The translations under genes and the position numbers were made by a program. The notes under the pieces were generated by a model. It was not told the DNA's origin. It made no database searches and worked only from the letters and a program-made list of their open reading frames with translations. Shown here piece by piece: positions 1-10,478 of a DNA stretch of 64,000 nucleotides (within the stretch, counting starts at the first letter, position 1; each line of letters starts with the position of its first letter). The DNA is from Pseudomonas sp. LS44 (GTDB lineage Bacteria > Pseudomonadota > Gammaproteobacteria > Pseudomonadales > Pseudomonadaceae): assembly GCF_024730785.1 (NCBI RefSeq), contig NZ_CP102830.1:3286001-3350000 (forward strand), in the 5' to 3' direction.

Positions 1-155
1 GGGCAGCGCCAACCGCGAATACCCCACGCCTACTCCAGCACGTAGGACTCGGAGCGAAGCGAACAGTCCGCCGCGCCCGCTGACGCGTCGAGGGCCATCG
101 GCGGGTTTCACCCGCCCTACGTAGCTCGCGTAGGGCGGGTGAAACCCGCGTCGCC
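1..155. repeat. Intergenic region with perfect 20-bp inverted repeat
   Basis: This non-coding stretch lies downstream of the aapP stop codon. Positions 101–120 and 130–149 are perfect reverse complements around a 9-base loop, giving a strong hairpin (GTAGGGCGGGTGAAACCCGC type). It has the look of a Pseudomonas extragenic palindrome. It could stabilise or end the aap transcript, but no clear T-run follows on the minus strand. Nothing else was seen in the first 155 bases. Confidence 0.7.
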
Positions 156-923
156 TCAGTGCAGGATCTGCCCGAGGAACAGTTTGGTCCGCTCATTCTG
201 TGGATTGTCGAAGAAGGAAGTGGGTTCGTTTTCTTCGACGATCTCGCCCTTGTCCATGAAAATCACCCGGTCCGCCACGGTGCGGGCAAAACCCATTTCA
301 TGGGTCACACAGAGCATGGTCATGCCATCGTGCGCCAGGCCGACCATGGTATCCAACACTTCCTTGACCATTTCCGGATCGAGCGCCGAGGTCGGCTCGT
401 CGAACAGCATGATCTTCGGCTTCATGCACAGCGCGCGGGCAATCGCCACGCGCTGCTGCTGGCCGCCGGAGAGCTGGCCCGGGAACTTCAGCGCCTGCTC
501 AGGAATGCGCACCCGCTCCAGATAATGCATGGCAATTTCCTCGGCCTTGCGCTTGGGTAGCTGGCGCACCCACATCGGCGCCAAGGTGCAGTTCTGCAGC
601 ACGGTGAGGTGCGGGAACAGGTTGAAATGCTGGAACACCATGCCGACTTCACGACGGATCGCCTCGATCTGCTTGAGGTCGCTGGTCAACTCGGTGCCAT
701 CGACCACGATACGCCCCTGCTGGTGTTCTTCCAGGCGATTGATGCAGCGGATGGTGGTCGACTTGCCTGAACCGGACGGCCCGCACAGCACAATGCGCTC
801 ACCCTGGCGGACGTTTAGGTTGATGTCCTTGAGCACGTGGAACTGGCCATACCATTTGTTCACGCCCTGGAGCTGGATGATCGGCTCACCGGTGGCGGGT
901 TGCTTCTGAATCGCTTCGCTCAT
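156..923 (-). CDS. aapP: General L-amino-acid ABC transporter, ATP-binding protein AapP
   Basis: ATPase subunit of a polar-amino-acid importer; it sits on the cytoplasmic face of the AapQ/AapM permeases. Visible motifs: Walker [10 protein letters not shown] near residues 48–56, the [15 protein letters not shown] signature, Walker B with the following D-loop ([14 protein letters not shown]), and the switch His in CVTHEMG. The length of 255 residues is normal for the GlnQ/GltL/AapP family. I take the ATG at 923 rather than the GTG three bases upstream because an AGGAG lies seven bases before the ATG. It is the last gene of aapJ-aapQ-aapM-aapP, ten bases after aapM, so translation is probably coupled. 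The specificity name rests on the four-gene order with two large permeases. Confidence 0.93.
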   Translation of the reverse strand: MSEAIQKQPATGEPIIQLQGVNKWYGQFHVLKDINLNVRQGERIVLCGPSGSGKSTTIRCINRLEEHQQGRIVVDGTELTSDLKQIEAIRREVGMVFQHFNLFPHLTVLQNCTLAPMWVRQLPKRKAEEIAMHYLERVRIPEQALKFPGQLSGGQQQRVAIARALCMKPKIMLFDEPTSALDPEMVKEVLDTMVGLAHDGMTMLCVTHEMGFARTVADRVIFMDKGEIVEENEPTSFFDNPQNERTKLFLGQILH

Positions 924-933
924 CACTTCACTC

Positions 934-2028
934 CTAACGCTTGTGGCCGGTGTCCAGCTTGTGCTCCAGATGCATGGAGTAGCGGGACATGCTGAAACAG
1001 AACACCCAATAAATCAGCGCGGCGAATACATAACCCTCGGTGGACATGCCCAGCCATTTCGGATCGGTAGCCGCCTGTTTGATGCTGTTGAGCAGGTCGA
1101 ACAGGCCGATGATGATGACCAGACTGGTGTCCTTGAACAGCGCGATGAAGGTGTTGACGATCCCCGGAATCACCAGCTTCAGCGCCTGCGGGAGGATCAC
1201 CAGTCCGGTGCTGCGCCAGTAACCAAGGCCGAGCGCACTGGCGGCCTCGTACTGGCCCTTGGGAATCGCCTGCAGACCGCCGCGCACCACTTCGGCGACG
1301 TACGCGGCCTCGAACAGAATCACCATGATCAGCGCCCGCAGCAGCTTATCCAGGCCCATGCCTTCGGGAAGGAACAGCGGCAGCATCACCGACGACATGA
1401 ACAGCACGGTGATCAGCGGCACCCCGCGCCAGAACTCGATGGTGGTGACGCAGATGACCTTGATCGCCGGCATGTCCGAACGCCGCCCGAGGGCCAGCAG
1501 GATGCCCAGCGGCAAGGCGCCGGTGATGCCGACATAGGCGATCACCAGGGTCAGCATCAGGCCGCCCCAGCGGCTGGTCGGCACCTCTTCCAGGCCCGGC
1601 CCGCCATGCAGCAGCCAGTAGGCCAGCAGCGGGTAGATCACCAGAAAACCGATGCCGTACCAGGCCTTGTGCCGCAGCATCGGCAGGAACAGCGGCGCCG
1701 CGCCGATAATCGCCACCCACACAGTGAGATCGACGCGCCAGCGTTGCTCGCTGGGGTAGAAGCCGTACATGAACTGGCCGAAACGTTCCTTGACGAACAC
1801 CCAGCAGGCGCCCTCGCCCGTACAGTCGGCACGGGTGCTACCGACCCAGTCGGCCTGCAGGAACGCCCAGTTGATGATTGGCGGCACGATCAGCCACAGC
1901 AGATACAGCGCCAATGCAGTCAGCAACACATGCAGCGGGCTGGCGAACAGGTTGTCGCGCAGCCAAGCCATGGGGCCGAAGACGGTACGCGGTGCCGGCC
2001 GGTCGGGTTTAAATGTATGTGTCGTCAT
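934..2028 (-). CDS. aapM: General L-amino-acid ABC transporter permease AapM
   Basis: Inner-membrane permease of the HisM/GlnP type, 364 residues, longer than simple permeases as is usual for AapM. It has several hydrophobic segments, a periplasmic Cys-containing loop in the first third, and the C-terminal EAA loop that contacts the ATPase ([15 protein letters not shown]). The ATG at 2028 has AAGGAG five bases upstream; a longer reading from a GTG at 2052 lacks such a site. It pairs with AapQ as a heterodimeric channel. A repeat element fills the short gap between it and aapQ. Confidence 0.92.
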   Translation of the reverse strand: MTTHTFKPDRPAPRTVFGPMAWLRDNLFASPLHVLLTALALYLLWLIVPPIINWAFLQADWVGSTRADCTGEGACWVFVKERFGQFMYGFYPSEQRWRVDLTVWVAIIGAAPLFLPMLRHKAWYGIGFLVIYPLLAYWLLHGGPGLEEVPTSRWGGLMLTLVIAYVGITGALPLGILLALGRRSDMPAIKVICVTTIEFWRGVPLITVLFMSSVMLPLFLPEGMGLDKLLRALIMVILFEAAYVAEVVRGGLQAIPKGQYEAASALGLGYWRSTGLVILPQALKLVIPGIVNTFIALFKDTSLVIIIGLFDLLNSIKQAATDPKWLGMSTEGYVFAALIYWVFCFSMSRYSMHLEHKLDTGHKR

Positions 2029-2176
2029 ACCAGCTCCTTTGAGCCTACCCACAACCTGCTGTGCGTCGGCGATTCGGCGTTAAAACCAACCTCGGAATGC
2101 TCATTTACAGTCGTAAATTCCGCTTCCTCGGTTGTTTTTGCCTTGCCTCGCCTAGCTCGCAAGGTCATGACCAGGC
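2029..2176. repeat. Degenerate MITE-like element in the aapQ–aapM gap
   Basis: Roughly positions 2055–2165 match, with many substitutions, the reverse complement of the 146-bp element inside algL copy 1 (24754–24899). The shared parts are the GCGTTAAAA and AATGCTCATTTACAG blocks and the GTTTTTGCCTTG…CTCG block. The element lies inside the aap transcription unit, so it is probably transcribed and may add a hairpin between the permease genes. Confidence 0.65.
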
Positions 2177-3361
2177 TCATCGCTCGACCAGCGCGATGCG
2201 CTTGTTGTACCAGTTCATCAATATGGAAATGCTGATGCTGATGGCCAGGTACACGCTCATGGTGATGGCCATGACCTCGATGGCCTGGCCGGTCTGGTTG
2301 AGCACCGTACCGGCGAACAACGAGACCATGTCGGGATAGCCGATACCGGCGGCCAGCGAGGAGTTCTTCGCCAGGTTCAGGTATTGGCTGGTCAGCGGCG
2401 GAATGATCACCCGCAAGGCCTGCGGCACGATGACCAGGCGCAAGATCTGCCCCGGCCGCAGTCCCACCGAGCGTGCCGCCTCGGTCTGCCCGTGGCTGAC
2501 CGCCTGAATGCCGGCGCGCACGGTCTCGCCGATGAACGCCGCGGTGTAGATCGACAGCGCCATCAACAGTGCCACCAGCTCGGGAATCACCACCCAACCG
2601 CCGCGGAAGTTGAAGCCGGTCAGTTGCGGGACTTCCCAGTGAAATGGGCTGCCGAACGTGAGGATGCTCAGGGCCGGCAGACCGATCAGCAAGCCCAGCG
2701 ACGACCACAACACCGGGAACCGCGCACCGGTATCCTCGCGCCGTGCTTTGGCCCAGCGGTAAATGATGACGATCGCCACGATGGCGATGAACAGCGCAAT
2801 CAGGAACGGCCACAAACCATCGGCGCGGGTCGGCGATGGCATGTACAGCCCGCGGTTGTTGACATAGAACATGTCCGCCAGGCTCAGGCTATTGCGTGGC
2901 CCGGGCATCGGCAGCATCACCGCGAAATACCAGAAGAATATCTGCAGCAGCGGTGGAATGTTGCGGAAGGTCTCGATATAGACAGTCGCCAGCTTGCGGA
3001 TCAGCCAGTTCGGCGAGAGCCGCGCCACGCCGAGGATGAAGCCAATGATGGTCGCCAGGATGATGCCGATCACCGAGACCAGCAGGGTGTTGAGCAGACC
3101 GATGACGAACACCCGGCCATAGGTGTCGCGCTCGGTGTAGTCGATCAGATGCTGGGAGATGCCGAAGCCGGCGCTCTGATCGAGAAAGTCGAAGCCGGAG
3201 ACGATGCCGCGCTTCTCCAGGTTGACTTGGGTGTTGTGAAACAGGAACCAACCAAACGCCACGACGATCGCCACGGCGATGAGCTGGAAGACCCATGCGC
3301 GCGCCTTCGGGTCGGTCCAGATCGAACCTCGCGGGCGCGGAACCTCAGCAGTGCTTTGCAT
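2177..3361 (-). CDS. aapQ: General L-amino-acid ABC transporter permease AapQ
   Basis: Second permease of the Aap importer, 394 residues, with about eight hydrophobic segments and a long periplasmic insert after the first one. The C-terminal EAA motif is clear (EAARSVGLRPGQILRLV). The protein starts MQSTAEVPRPRG. Its length and gene order (substrate-binding protein, large permease Q, permease M, ATPase) fit AapQ/BztB better than the short GltJ/GltK permeases. It follows aapJ after about 90 bp, which is typical where a strongly expressed binding-protein gene precedes the membrane genes. Confidence 0.92.
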   Translation of the reverse strand: MQSTAEVPRPRGSIWTDPKARAWVFQLIAVAIVVAFGWFLFHNTQVNLEKRGIVSGFDFLDQSAGFGISQHLIDYTERDTYGRVFVIGLLNTLLVSVIGIILATIIGFILGVARLSPNWLIRKLATVYIETFRNIPPLLQIFFWYFAVMLPMPGPRNSLSLADMFYVNNRGLYMPSPTRADGLWPFLIALFIAIVAIVIIYRWAKARREDTGARFPVLWSSLGLLIGLPALSILTFGSPFHWEVPQLTGFNFRGGWVVIPELVALLMALSIYTAAFIGETVRAGIQAVSHGQTEAARSVGLRPGQILRLVIVPQALRVIIPPLTSQYLNLAKNSSLAAGIGYPDMVSLFAGTVLNQTGQAIEVMAITMSVYLAISISISILMNWYNKRIALVER

Positions 3362-3452
3362 AAGAGCCCTCTGCGAATCCGCGCCCTTGAGTGCAGGGCG
3401 CGATTCAGCGAATCAGAACGACCAGCGCCGCGAAGCAGCGCTGGCTTGAGGG

Positions 3453-4481
3453 TCAACGCACCGGCGGCGCGTACTGCAGACCACCCTTGTTCCACAGGGC
3501 ATTCAGGCCACGTTCGATTTTCAGTTCGCTACCGGCGCCGATATTGCGATCGAACACTTCGCCGTAGTTACCGACTTGCTTGACGATCTGCACCGCCCAA
3601 TCCTTCGGCAGTTTCAGATCCTTGCCGAAGTCACCTTCGCCGCCCAGCAGACGAGCGATATCCGGGTTTTTGGTGGTTTTCGCGGTGTCGACGACATTCT
3701 TCGAATCAAGGCCCAACTCCTCGGCATTGACCAGGGCGAACAGCGTCCAGCGCACGATATCGAACCATTCCTCATCGCCTTGGCGGACTGCCGGGCCAAG
3801 CGGCTCTTTGGAGATCACTTCCGGGAGCACCACGTAGTCACCCGGCGCGCCCAGCTTGATGCGCTGGGCGTACAACTGCGACTGGTCGGACGTCAGTACG
3901 TCGCAGCGCCCGGCTTCCAGCGACTTGGCGCTTTCGTCGGAGGTGTCATAGGTGATCGGGGTGTACTTCAGGCCATTGGCGCGGAAGTAGTCGGAGAGGT
4001 TCAGCTCGGTGGTGGTGCCCGCCTGGATACACACGGTGGCGCCATCGAGTTCCTTGGCGCTGGATACGCCAAGCTTCTTGTTGACCAGAAAACCTTGGCC
4101 GTCGTAATAGGTCACACCGGTGAAGTTCAGGCCCATCGCCGCATCACGCGAGCTGGTCCAGGTACTGTTGCGCGAAAGGATGTCGACCTCGCCGGACTGC
4201 AGCGCGGTGAAGCGCTCCTTGGCGGTCAGCGGACTGTACTTGACCTTGTTGGCGTCGCCAAAAACAGCGGCTGCGACGGCCCGGCAGATATCCACATCGA
4301 TACCCAGGTAGTTACCCTTGGCGTCGGCGTAAGAAAAGCCCGGCAAACCGTCACTGATTCCGCACTGCACGAAGCCTTTCTTTTTCACTGAGTCCAGGGT
4401 AGCGCCCGCCTGGGCGAAGCTGCTGACGCCTAGTACCGCTGCAGCGGTCAGTACAGCCAGGGTGGATTTCACCATCTTCAT
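3453..4481 (-). CDS. aapJ: General L-amino-acid ABC transporter, periplasmic binding protein AapJ
   Basis: Periplasmic solute-binding protein (SBP family 3) that captures L-amino acids for AapQMP. It opens with a Sec signal peptide (MKMVKSTLAVLTAAAVLG, cleavage after SSFAQA), and the mature protein begins GATLDSVKKKGFVQCG. Family 3 features include the GIDVDICRAVAAAVFGD segment and an Arg/Asp-containing ligand site (FTALQSGEVDILSRNSTWT). The total of 342 residues is usual for AapJ. I place the start at the ATG at 4481, five bases after GGAGG; the GTG at 4484 is too close to that site. It is first in the minus-strand operon, so its promoter should lie in 4482–4900. Confidence 0.94.
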   Translation of the reverse strand: MKMVKSTLAVLTAAAVLGVSSFAQAGATLDSVKKKGFVQCGISDGLPGFSYADAKGNYLGIDVDICRAVAAAVFGDANKVKYSPLTAKERFTALQSGEVDILSRNSTWTSSRDAAMGLNFTGVTYYDGQGFLVNKKLGVSSAKELDGATVCIQAGTTTELNLSDYFRANGLKYTPITYDTSDESAKSLEAGRCDVLTSDQSQLYAQRIKLGAPGDYVVLPEVISKEPLGPAVRQGDEEWFDIVRWTLFALVNAEELGLDSKNVVDTAKTTKNPDIARLLGGEGDFGKDLKLPKDWAVQIVKQVGNYGEVFDRNIGAGSELKIERGLNALWNKGGLQYAPPVR

Positions 4482-5569
<1,088 letters not shown>

Positions 5570-5861
5570 GCCATTAACAGAGCGGGTGTTGGAATATGCC
5601 CCCCCTGACAGGTGATACCTGAAACAGGCTGGTCCGGGTGGGTTAACAAGCCGCTTTAACGCCGTATCGACAACGTAGGTAATTTTTCAACGGCCTGTTA
5701 GCCGAAGGCGTAACCCGCCAACCCTGCCGGACATCGGTGTCCGGTTTACTGAAACAGGTTCAGCCAAAGCGCTGGCGGGTTACGCCGCGGTGCGGAAAAC
5801 CCGCCCTACACAAACTGAATCAACCGATAACAGTCGCGCCATTCATACAAGGACCTCGCAG
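5570..5861. repeat. Intergenic repeats: MITE remnant and REP-type inverted repeat
   Basis: Positions about 5657–5697 match the right end of the MITE-like family seen in algL copy 1 (CGCCGTATC…AATTTTT…AACGGCCTG). Positions 5707–5720 and 5773–5786 form an exact 14-bp inverted repeat (GGCGTAACCCGCCA and complement). Such extragenic palindromes are common in Pseudomonas gaps. No gene seen. Confidence 0.6.
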
Positions 5862-7769
5862 ATGGACCAGACCGCCATTCCCGCCATCGCTTCGCTGCGC
5901 GATACCGAGTCGATCGAACGCATTTCCTTGCCGGATCGCGACATGCCGGCCAGCACCTACGAGCTGCTGCGTCGCAGCGCACGGGAGCATGCCGAGGCCA
6001 CGGCGCTGACCTTCCTGCTGCAGGGCGATGGCCAGGAACACCCCTGGCAGCTGAGCTACGCCGAGTTGTTCGGCAAGATCACCCAGACCGCCAATGCCTT
6101 CCATCGTCTCGGGGTGCGGCCGGACAACGCCGTGTCATTCCTGCTGCCCAATCTGCCGCACACCCACTTCACCCTGTGGGGTGGCGAGGCGGCGGGCATC
6201 GTCAATGCGATCAACCCGCTACTGGATGCCGAGCACATCGCCGAGCTGATTCACGCCTCCAATTCCAAAGTGCTGGTGACCCTGGCGCCCTTCCCCGGCA
6301 CCGACCTGTGGGCCAAGGTCGAGAGCCTGCGTGGCCAGCTGCCGGAGTTGAACGCGGTGATCGTGGTGGACATGGCCAACTATCTGCCCGAACCGCAGCG
6401 CAGTGCGCTCAAGGCGCAGCGCGGGCCGCTGCCGGAAGGCGTGCTGGACTTCGACGAGCTGATCGCCCAGTGCCCGGCCGATCACCTGGAAAGCGGCCGC
6501 GAAATTCAGGCCGACGACATCGCCAGCTACTTCCACACCGGCGGCACTACCGGCACGCCGAAACTGGCCCCGCATACCCACCGCAACGAAGTGGCGATGG
6601 CGATGGTGCTGTCCTATGCGATCAATTTCAGCGAGCGCGACATCACCCTCTGCGGCCTGCCGCTGTTTCACGTCAACGGCGTGATGGTCACCGGCTTGGC
6701 GCCCTTCTGCGTCGGCGCCCAGGTGCTGCTCGCCACGCCCCAGGGCTACCGCAGTACGGCCTTGATTCAGAACTTCTGGAAAATTATCGAGCGCTACAAG
6801 GTCACGTTCTTCAGCGGTGTGCCGACCATTTATGCCGGGCTGCTGCAAGTGCCGAGCGACGGCCACGACCTGTCCAGTCTGCGCTACGCGCTGTGCGGCG
6901 CCACGCCGATGCCGGTGGAACTGATCCGCCAGTTCGAGACCAAGACCGGGGTGAAAATCATCGAGGGCTACGGCCTCACCGAAGGTACCTGCGGCAGTTG
7001 CGGCAATCCGCCGGCGGGCGAGCGGCGTGCCGGCTCGATTGGCATCCGTATGCCGTACTGCGAGGTAAAGATCGCCGTACTCGACGAGCAAGGTGGCTAT
7101 CGGCGCGATGCCCAGCAAAACGAGATCGGCAACCTGTGCCTGCGCGGTATAACCGTATTCAACGGCTATCTGCAGGCCGACAAGAACAAGGGCATCTGGA
7201 TCGATGGCGACTGGTTCAACACCGGCGATCTGGGGCGCATCGATGCCGATGGCTACATCTGGCTGACCGGGCGCAGCAAGGATCTGATCATCCGCGGCGG
7301 CCACAACATCGACCCACAGATGATCGAAGAGGCGCTGCACAAGCATCCGGCGGTGGCCATGGCCGCGGCGGTCGGCAAACCCGACGAGAAAGCCGGCGAG
7401 CTACCGGTGGCGTATGTGCAGCTCAAGCCGGGCGCACAGGTCAGCGAGGCGGAACTGATCGCGCATGCCGCGGCGCATGTCGCCGAACCACCCGCGGTGC
7501 CCAAGGATGTGTGGATCGTCGAGAGTCTTCCGCTCACCGCAGTCGGCAAGACGTTCAAACCGGCGCTGCGCTTCGATGCCATTCGTCGCACATTCGAAGC
7601 GCGCTTGCAGCCACTTGCCGCAGGTATTCGCGTCGAAGTGGTCGCCGATGATTGCTACGGGCAGCTCGCTCGCATATACGTGCCGCAGTTGACTGATGCC
7701 CTGCACGCGAGCGTCAAGCAGACGCTTGCCGGCTTCTCGGTGAGAGCGGAAATCATCGCAATCGATTGA
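5862..7769 (+). CDS. Acyl-CoA synthetase / AMP-dependent ligase
   Basis: ANL-superfamily adenylate-forming enzyme of 635 residues, predicted to activate a carboxylic acid to its acyl-AMP and CoA thioester. Motifs in order: phosphate loop HTGGTTGTPK, adenine-binding GYGLTEGT, NTGDLGRI with the ribose-binding Asp, hinge GRSKDLIIRGGHNI, and a C-terminal Lys in TAVGKTFKPALR. About 80 extra C-terminal residues follow that lysine, longer than minimal ligases. The ATG at 5862 follows AAGGA; the upstream in-frame start at 5790 reads through non-coding repeats. Synteny with the esterase and rhlB resembles PA3860. The acid substrate cannot be told from sequence. Confidence 0.9.
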   Translation: MDQTAIPAIASLRDTESIERISLPDRDMPASTYELLRRSAREHAEATALTFLLQGDGQEHPWQLSYAELFGKITQTANAFHRLGVRPDNAVSFLLPNLPHTHFTLWGGEAAGIVNAINPLLDAEHIAELIHASNSKVLVTLAPFPGTDLWAKVESLRGQLPELNAVIVVDMANYLPEPQRSALKAQRGPLPEGVLDFDELIAQCPADHLESGREIQADDIASYFHTGGTTGTPKLAPHTHRNEVAMAMVLSYAINFSERDITLCGLPLFHVNGVMVTGLAPFCVGAQVLLATPQGYRSTALIQNFWKIIERYKVTFFSGVPTIYAGLLQVPSDGHDLSSLRYALCGATPMPVELIRQFETKTGVKIIEGYGLTEGTCGSCGNPPAGERRAGSIGIRMPYCEVKIAVLDEQGGYRRDAQQNEIGNLCLRGITVFNGYLQADKNKGIWIDGDWFNTGDLGRIDADGYIWLTGRSKDLIIRGGHNIDPQMIEEALHKHPAVAMAAAVGKPDEKAGELPVAYVQLKPGAQVSEAELIAHAAAHVAEPPAVPKDVWIVESLPLTAVGKTFKPALRFDAIRRTFEARLQPLAAGIRVEVVADDCYGQLARIYVPQLTDALHASVKQTLAGFSVRAEIIAID

Positions 7770-7979
7770 GCGCCGCGCGACACGCAAGGCCTGTGGTAAG
7801 CCGCGGCCGACCTGGTTTCCGCGGCGCCACCGGCGAGACCGCCGGTCGGTTGGCTTACAGCAAAGGATTGCCGGCTAACTAGTGGCGGAATAACGTCACG
7901 GCAGGTACGCGTATTAACGACAGGGAGCGTTTGCGATGCCCGCGGCTAACCGACACCAGTCATTGAACTGTTTCCTGCC

Positions 7980-8918
7980 ATGAAGCCCACTATCTGGCAG
8001 GAAAATCTTCAACAGCTCAGCCATGTGCGGCTGTTCAATAAAGTTGCCTCCAGCATCCTTACCCAGCTGCTCAAGGAGTTCCACGCCTGCACGCTGGACA
8101 GCGGGGAAGTGCTCCTCACCCCGTTCAATCGCAATCAGCATCTTTATCTGCTCCTCGAAGGCGAGCTCAAGGTCTATCTCGGCTCACTGGATAACCAGCC
8201 GATCAGCACGCTGAAGCGTGGCGACTGCGCCGGGGAAATCAGCTTCATCGACAACGATCATCCGTCCGCCTACGTGGTCGCCACCGAAGCTTCCACAGTG
8301 CTGCGCCTGCATCGCGAATCGCTGCTCAAGCTGTTCAGCCAATCGCCGCAAATCATGCAAAACCTGCTCGAACTGCTCTGCAATCGGGTGCGCCAGGGCA
8401 ACCAGATCATTCTCGACAGTGAGCAGAACGCCAATATCGACACCCTGACCGGGTGCTTCAACCGGCGCTGGCTCGAACATGTCTTCGAACGGGAAAACAC
8501 CCGCTGCGCGTTCAACGAGCAGCCGATGTGCATGCTGATGATCGATGTCGATCACTTCAAGCCGTACAACGACCAGCATGGCCACCTGGCCGGCGACTAT
8601 GCCCTGTGCCTGGTCGCGCACACCTTGCGCAATCAGCTACGGCCCAAGGACAGCATGGTCCGCTACGGCGGTGAGGAATTCCTCATCGTGCTGCCGGAGC
8701 TGGCCGCCGACGAAGCCCGCAGCATCGGCGAGCGCCTGCGCCAGAGCCTCGAGCTAATCCCCAACTTCTACTCGCCGGTCGGCATTTTACCGGGCGTCAC
8801 GGTATCGATTGGCCTGGCGCAGATGCGTCCCAAAGACAGTCTGCAAAGCCTCATCGCCCGCGCCGACTGCGCGCTCTATCAAGCCAAGCAGCAAGGTCGC
8901 AACTGTCTCTCCGGCTGA
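7980..8918 (+). CDS. Diguanylate cyclase with N-terminal cyclic-nucleotide-binding domain
   Basis: A 312-residue soluble protein. Residues about 15–130 are a Crp-like cyclic-nucleotide-binding fold (LLEGELKVYLG, GDCAGEISFID, STVLRLHRESLLKL), and residues about 150–312 form a GGDEF domain. The active-site motif is GGEEF within RYGGEEFLIVLPE. An RPKD inhibitory-site (RxxD) motif lies five residues upstream, so product feedback by c-di-GMP is expected. There is no EAL domain, so it should synthesise c-di-GMP. The effector of the N-terminal domain is unknown. It lies about 6 kb from the alginate operons, whose polymerase is c-di-GMP dependent; a functional link is inference only. Confidence 0.92.
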   Translation: MKPTIWQENLQQLSHVRLFNKVASSILTQLLKEFHACTLDSGEVLLTPFNRNQHLYLLLEGELKVYLGSLDNQPISTLKRGDCAGEISFIDNDHPSAYVVATEASTVLRLHRESLLKLFSQSPQIMQNLLELLCNRVRQGNQIILDSEQNANIDTLTGCFNRRWLEHVFERENTRCAFNEQPMCMLMIDVDHFKPYNDQHGHLAGDYALCLVAHTLRNQLRPKDSMVRYGGEEFLIVLPELAADEARSIGERLRQSLELIPNFYSPVGILPGVTVSIGLAQMRPKDSLQSLIARADCALYQAKQQGRNCLSG

Positions 8919-9212
8919 AACCTGAGCTGGCAGCGGCTGCGCCACGCCGATACTGCGTCGCGTGGTGCTCAAAATCCTCATGAACAGCAGTTCATTGCGG
9001 TTTCTGCGCGCCAGGCTCCTTGTCTCGACGCGGCTCGCTCGCTGCCAATCTCAGGTTTTATTCCAGGCAAATACAACAAGCCCATAGGATCTGGCGAGGA
9101 GCGCAGCGACGATACCCAGCGTGGCGAATCAGGCGTTCGTTGCTGGCCGTTTCCGCCAGGCCGCCCGCTGCGCTAGAGTCCCGAGTCTAATAACAACAAC
9201 ACGGACGCAATC
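8919..9212. other. Intergenic region, no gene recognised
   Basis: About 290 bp between the diguanylate cyclase and the dipeptidase gene. I found no coding sequence, RNA gene or clear terminator. It should contain the promoter of the dipeptidase gene. Confidence 0.4.
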
Positions 9213-10376
9213 ATGCGCAAACTGCCTATCGCCCTGCTGCTATTGGTCGTCATCGGTCTGGGCGTGTTCTTCAGCCTGCCCAGCGTGCTTGACCGGCGGA
9301 TGAATACCGTCGAGTCGCCGGCGCCCTATCCCGCCAGTCCGGCGGCCGAACAGCTGCACAAGACCCTGTTTATCGCGGACCTGCACGACGATGCGCTGTT
9401 GTGGGAGCGCGATGTGCTCAAGCACTTGAACTATGGACACTCCGATATCCCGCGGATGCTGGACGGAGGGGTCGCCCTGCAGGTGTTTTCCACCGTCACC
9501 AAGACCCCGCGTGATCTCAACTACGATCGCAACGCCAGCGACAGCGACAACATCACCCTGCTGATCATGGCCCAGCGCTGGCCGCCAGCGACCTGGGACA
9601 GCCTGCTCGAACGGGCGCTGTATCAGAGCCAAAAACTGCACAAGGCTGCAGCCGCCAGTGATGGCCGCCTGGTACTGGTCAACAACCGCCAGGAGCTGCG
9701 CGAGTTCATCACCGCCTGGCAACGCGACCCACAGCGCCTGGCCGGGATTCTCGCCACCGAAGGCCTGCACCCGCTGGAAGGCCGCCTGGAGAACGTCGAC
9801 CGGCTGTACAACGCCGGCTTTCGCATCACCGGCCTGACCCACTTCTTCGACAACGAGGTTGGCGGCTCCGCCCATGGCGTGGATAAAGGTGGTCTGACTC
9901 CATTCGGCCGGCGAGTGGTCGCCCGCCTGGAAAAGAAACGCATGCTGATCGACCTCGCCCACGCATCGCGGCCATTGATCGATGACGTGCTGGCCATCGC
10001 CACTCGCCCGGTGCTGGTCTCGCACACCGGTGTCGAGGGCACGTGCCCCGGGCCGCGCAACCTCAGCGACGAGCACTTGCGGCGCATCGCCGCCACCGGC
10101 GGAGTGATCGGCATCGGCTATTGGGATACCGCGGTGTGCGCCACCTCGGTCGCCGCCATCGTCAAGGCGATCCGTTACACCGCCGACAAGATCGGCGTCG
10201 AGCATGTCGGCCTCGGCTCGGACTTCAACGGCACCATCCATGCGCCATTCGACGCCACGGGCCTGGCGCAACTCACCGAAGGCCTGCAGCAGGCCGGCTT
10301 CAGTCCCGAGCAGATCGCCGCGATCATGGGCGGCAATGTGCAGCGCCTGCTGCTCGCCGCCCTGCCAGAGGCCTGA
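9213..10376 (+). CDS. Membrane dipeptidase (renal dipeptidase family, M19)
   Basis: Zinc hydrolase of 387 residues that should cleave dipeptides, possibly with D-residues at the C-terminus. An N-terminal hydrophobic anchor or uncleaved signal (residues about 4–22) places it in the periplasm or on the inner membrane. Metal-ligand motifs of M19 are visible: IADLHDDALLW (HxD), ATEGLHPLEG (bridging Glu), LAHAS and VSHTGVEG (His ligands), and GLGSDFNG (Asp). Length is normal. It stands alone between the diguanylate cyclase and rhlB. Confidence 0.92.
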   Translation: MRKLPIALLLLVVIGLGVFFSLPSVLDRRMNTVESPAPYPASPAAEQLHKTLFIADLHDDALLWERDVLKHLNYGHSDIPRMLDGGVALQVFSTVTKTPRDLNYDRNASDSDNITLLIMAQRWPPATWDSLLERALYQSQKLHKAAAASDGRLVLVNNRQELREFITAWQRDPQRLAGILATEGLHPLEGRLENVDRLYNAGFRITGLTHFFDNEVGGSAHGVDKGGLTPFGRRVVARLEKKRMLIDLAHASRPLIDDVLAIATRPVLVSHTGVEGTCPGPRNLSDEHLRRIAATGGVIGIGYWDTAVCATSVAAIVKAIRYTADKIGVEHVGLGSDFNGTIHAPFDATGLAQLTEGLQQAGFSPEQIAAIMGGNVQRLLLAALPEA

Positions 10377-10478
10377 ATCTCGCCCTAGGCAAGATGCCCG
10401 GTGCGCGGCGCTTCGCCGCACTGGCATCTTGCTTTACACTGGCGGCCGTTCATTCCTTAACCAATTGAAGAGATCGCC

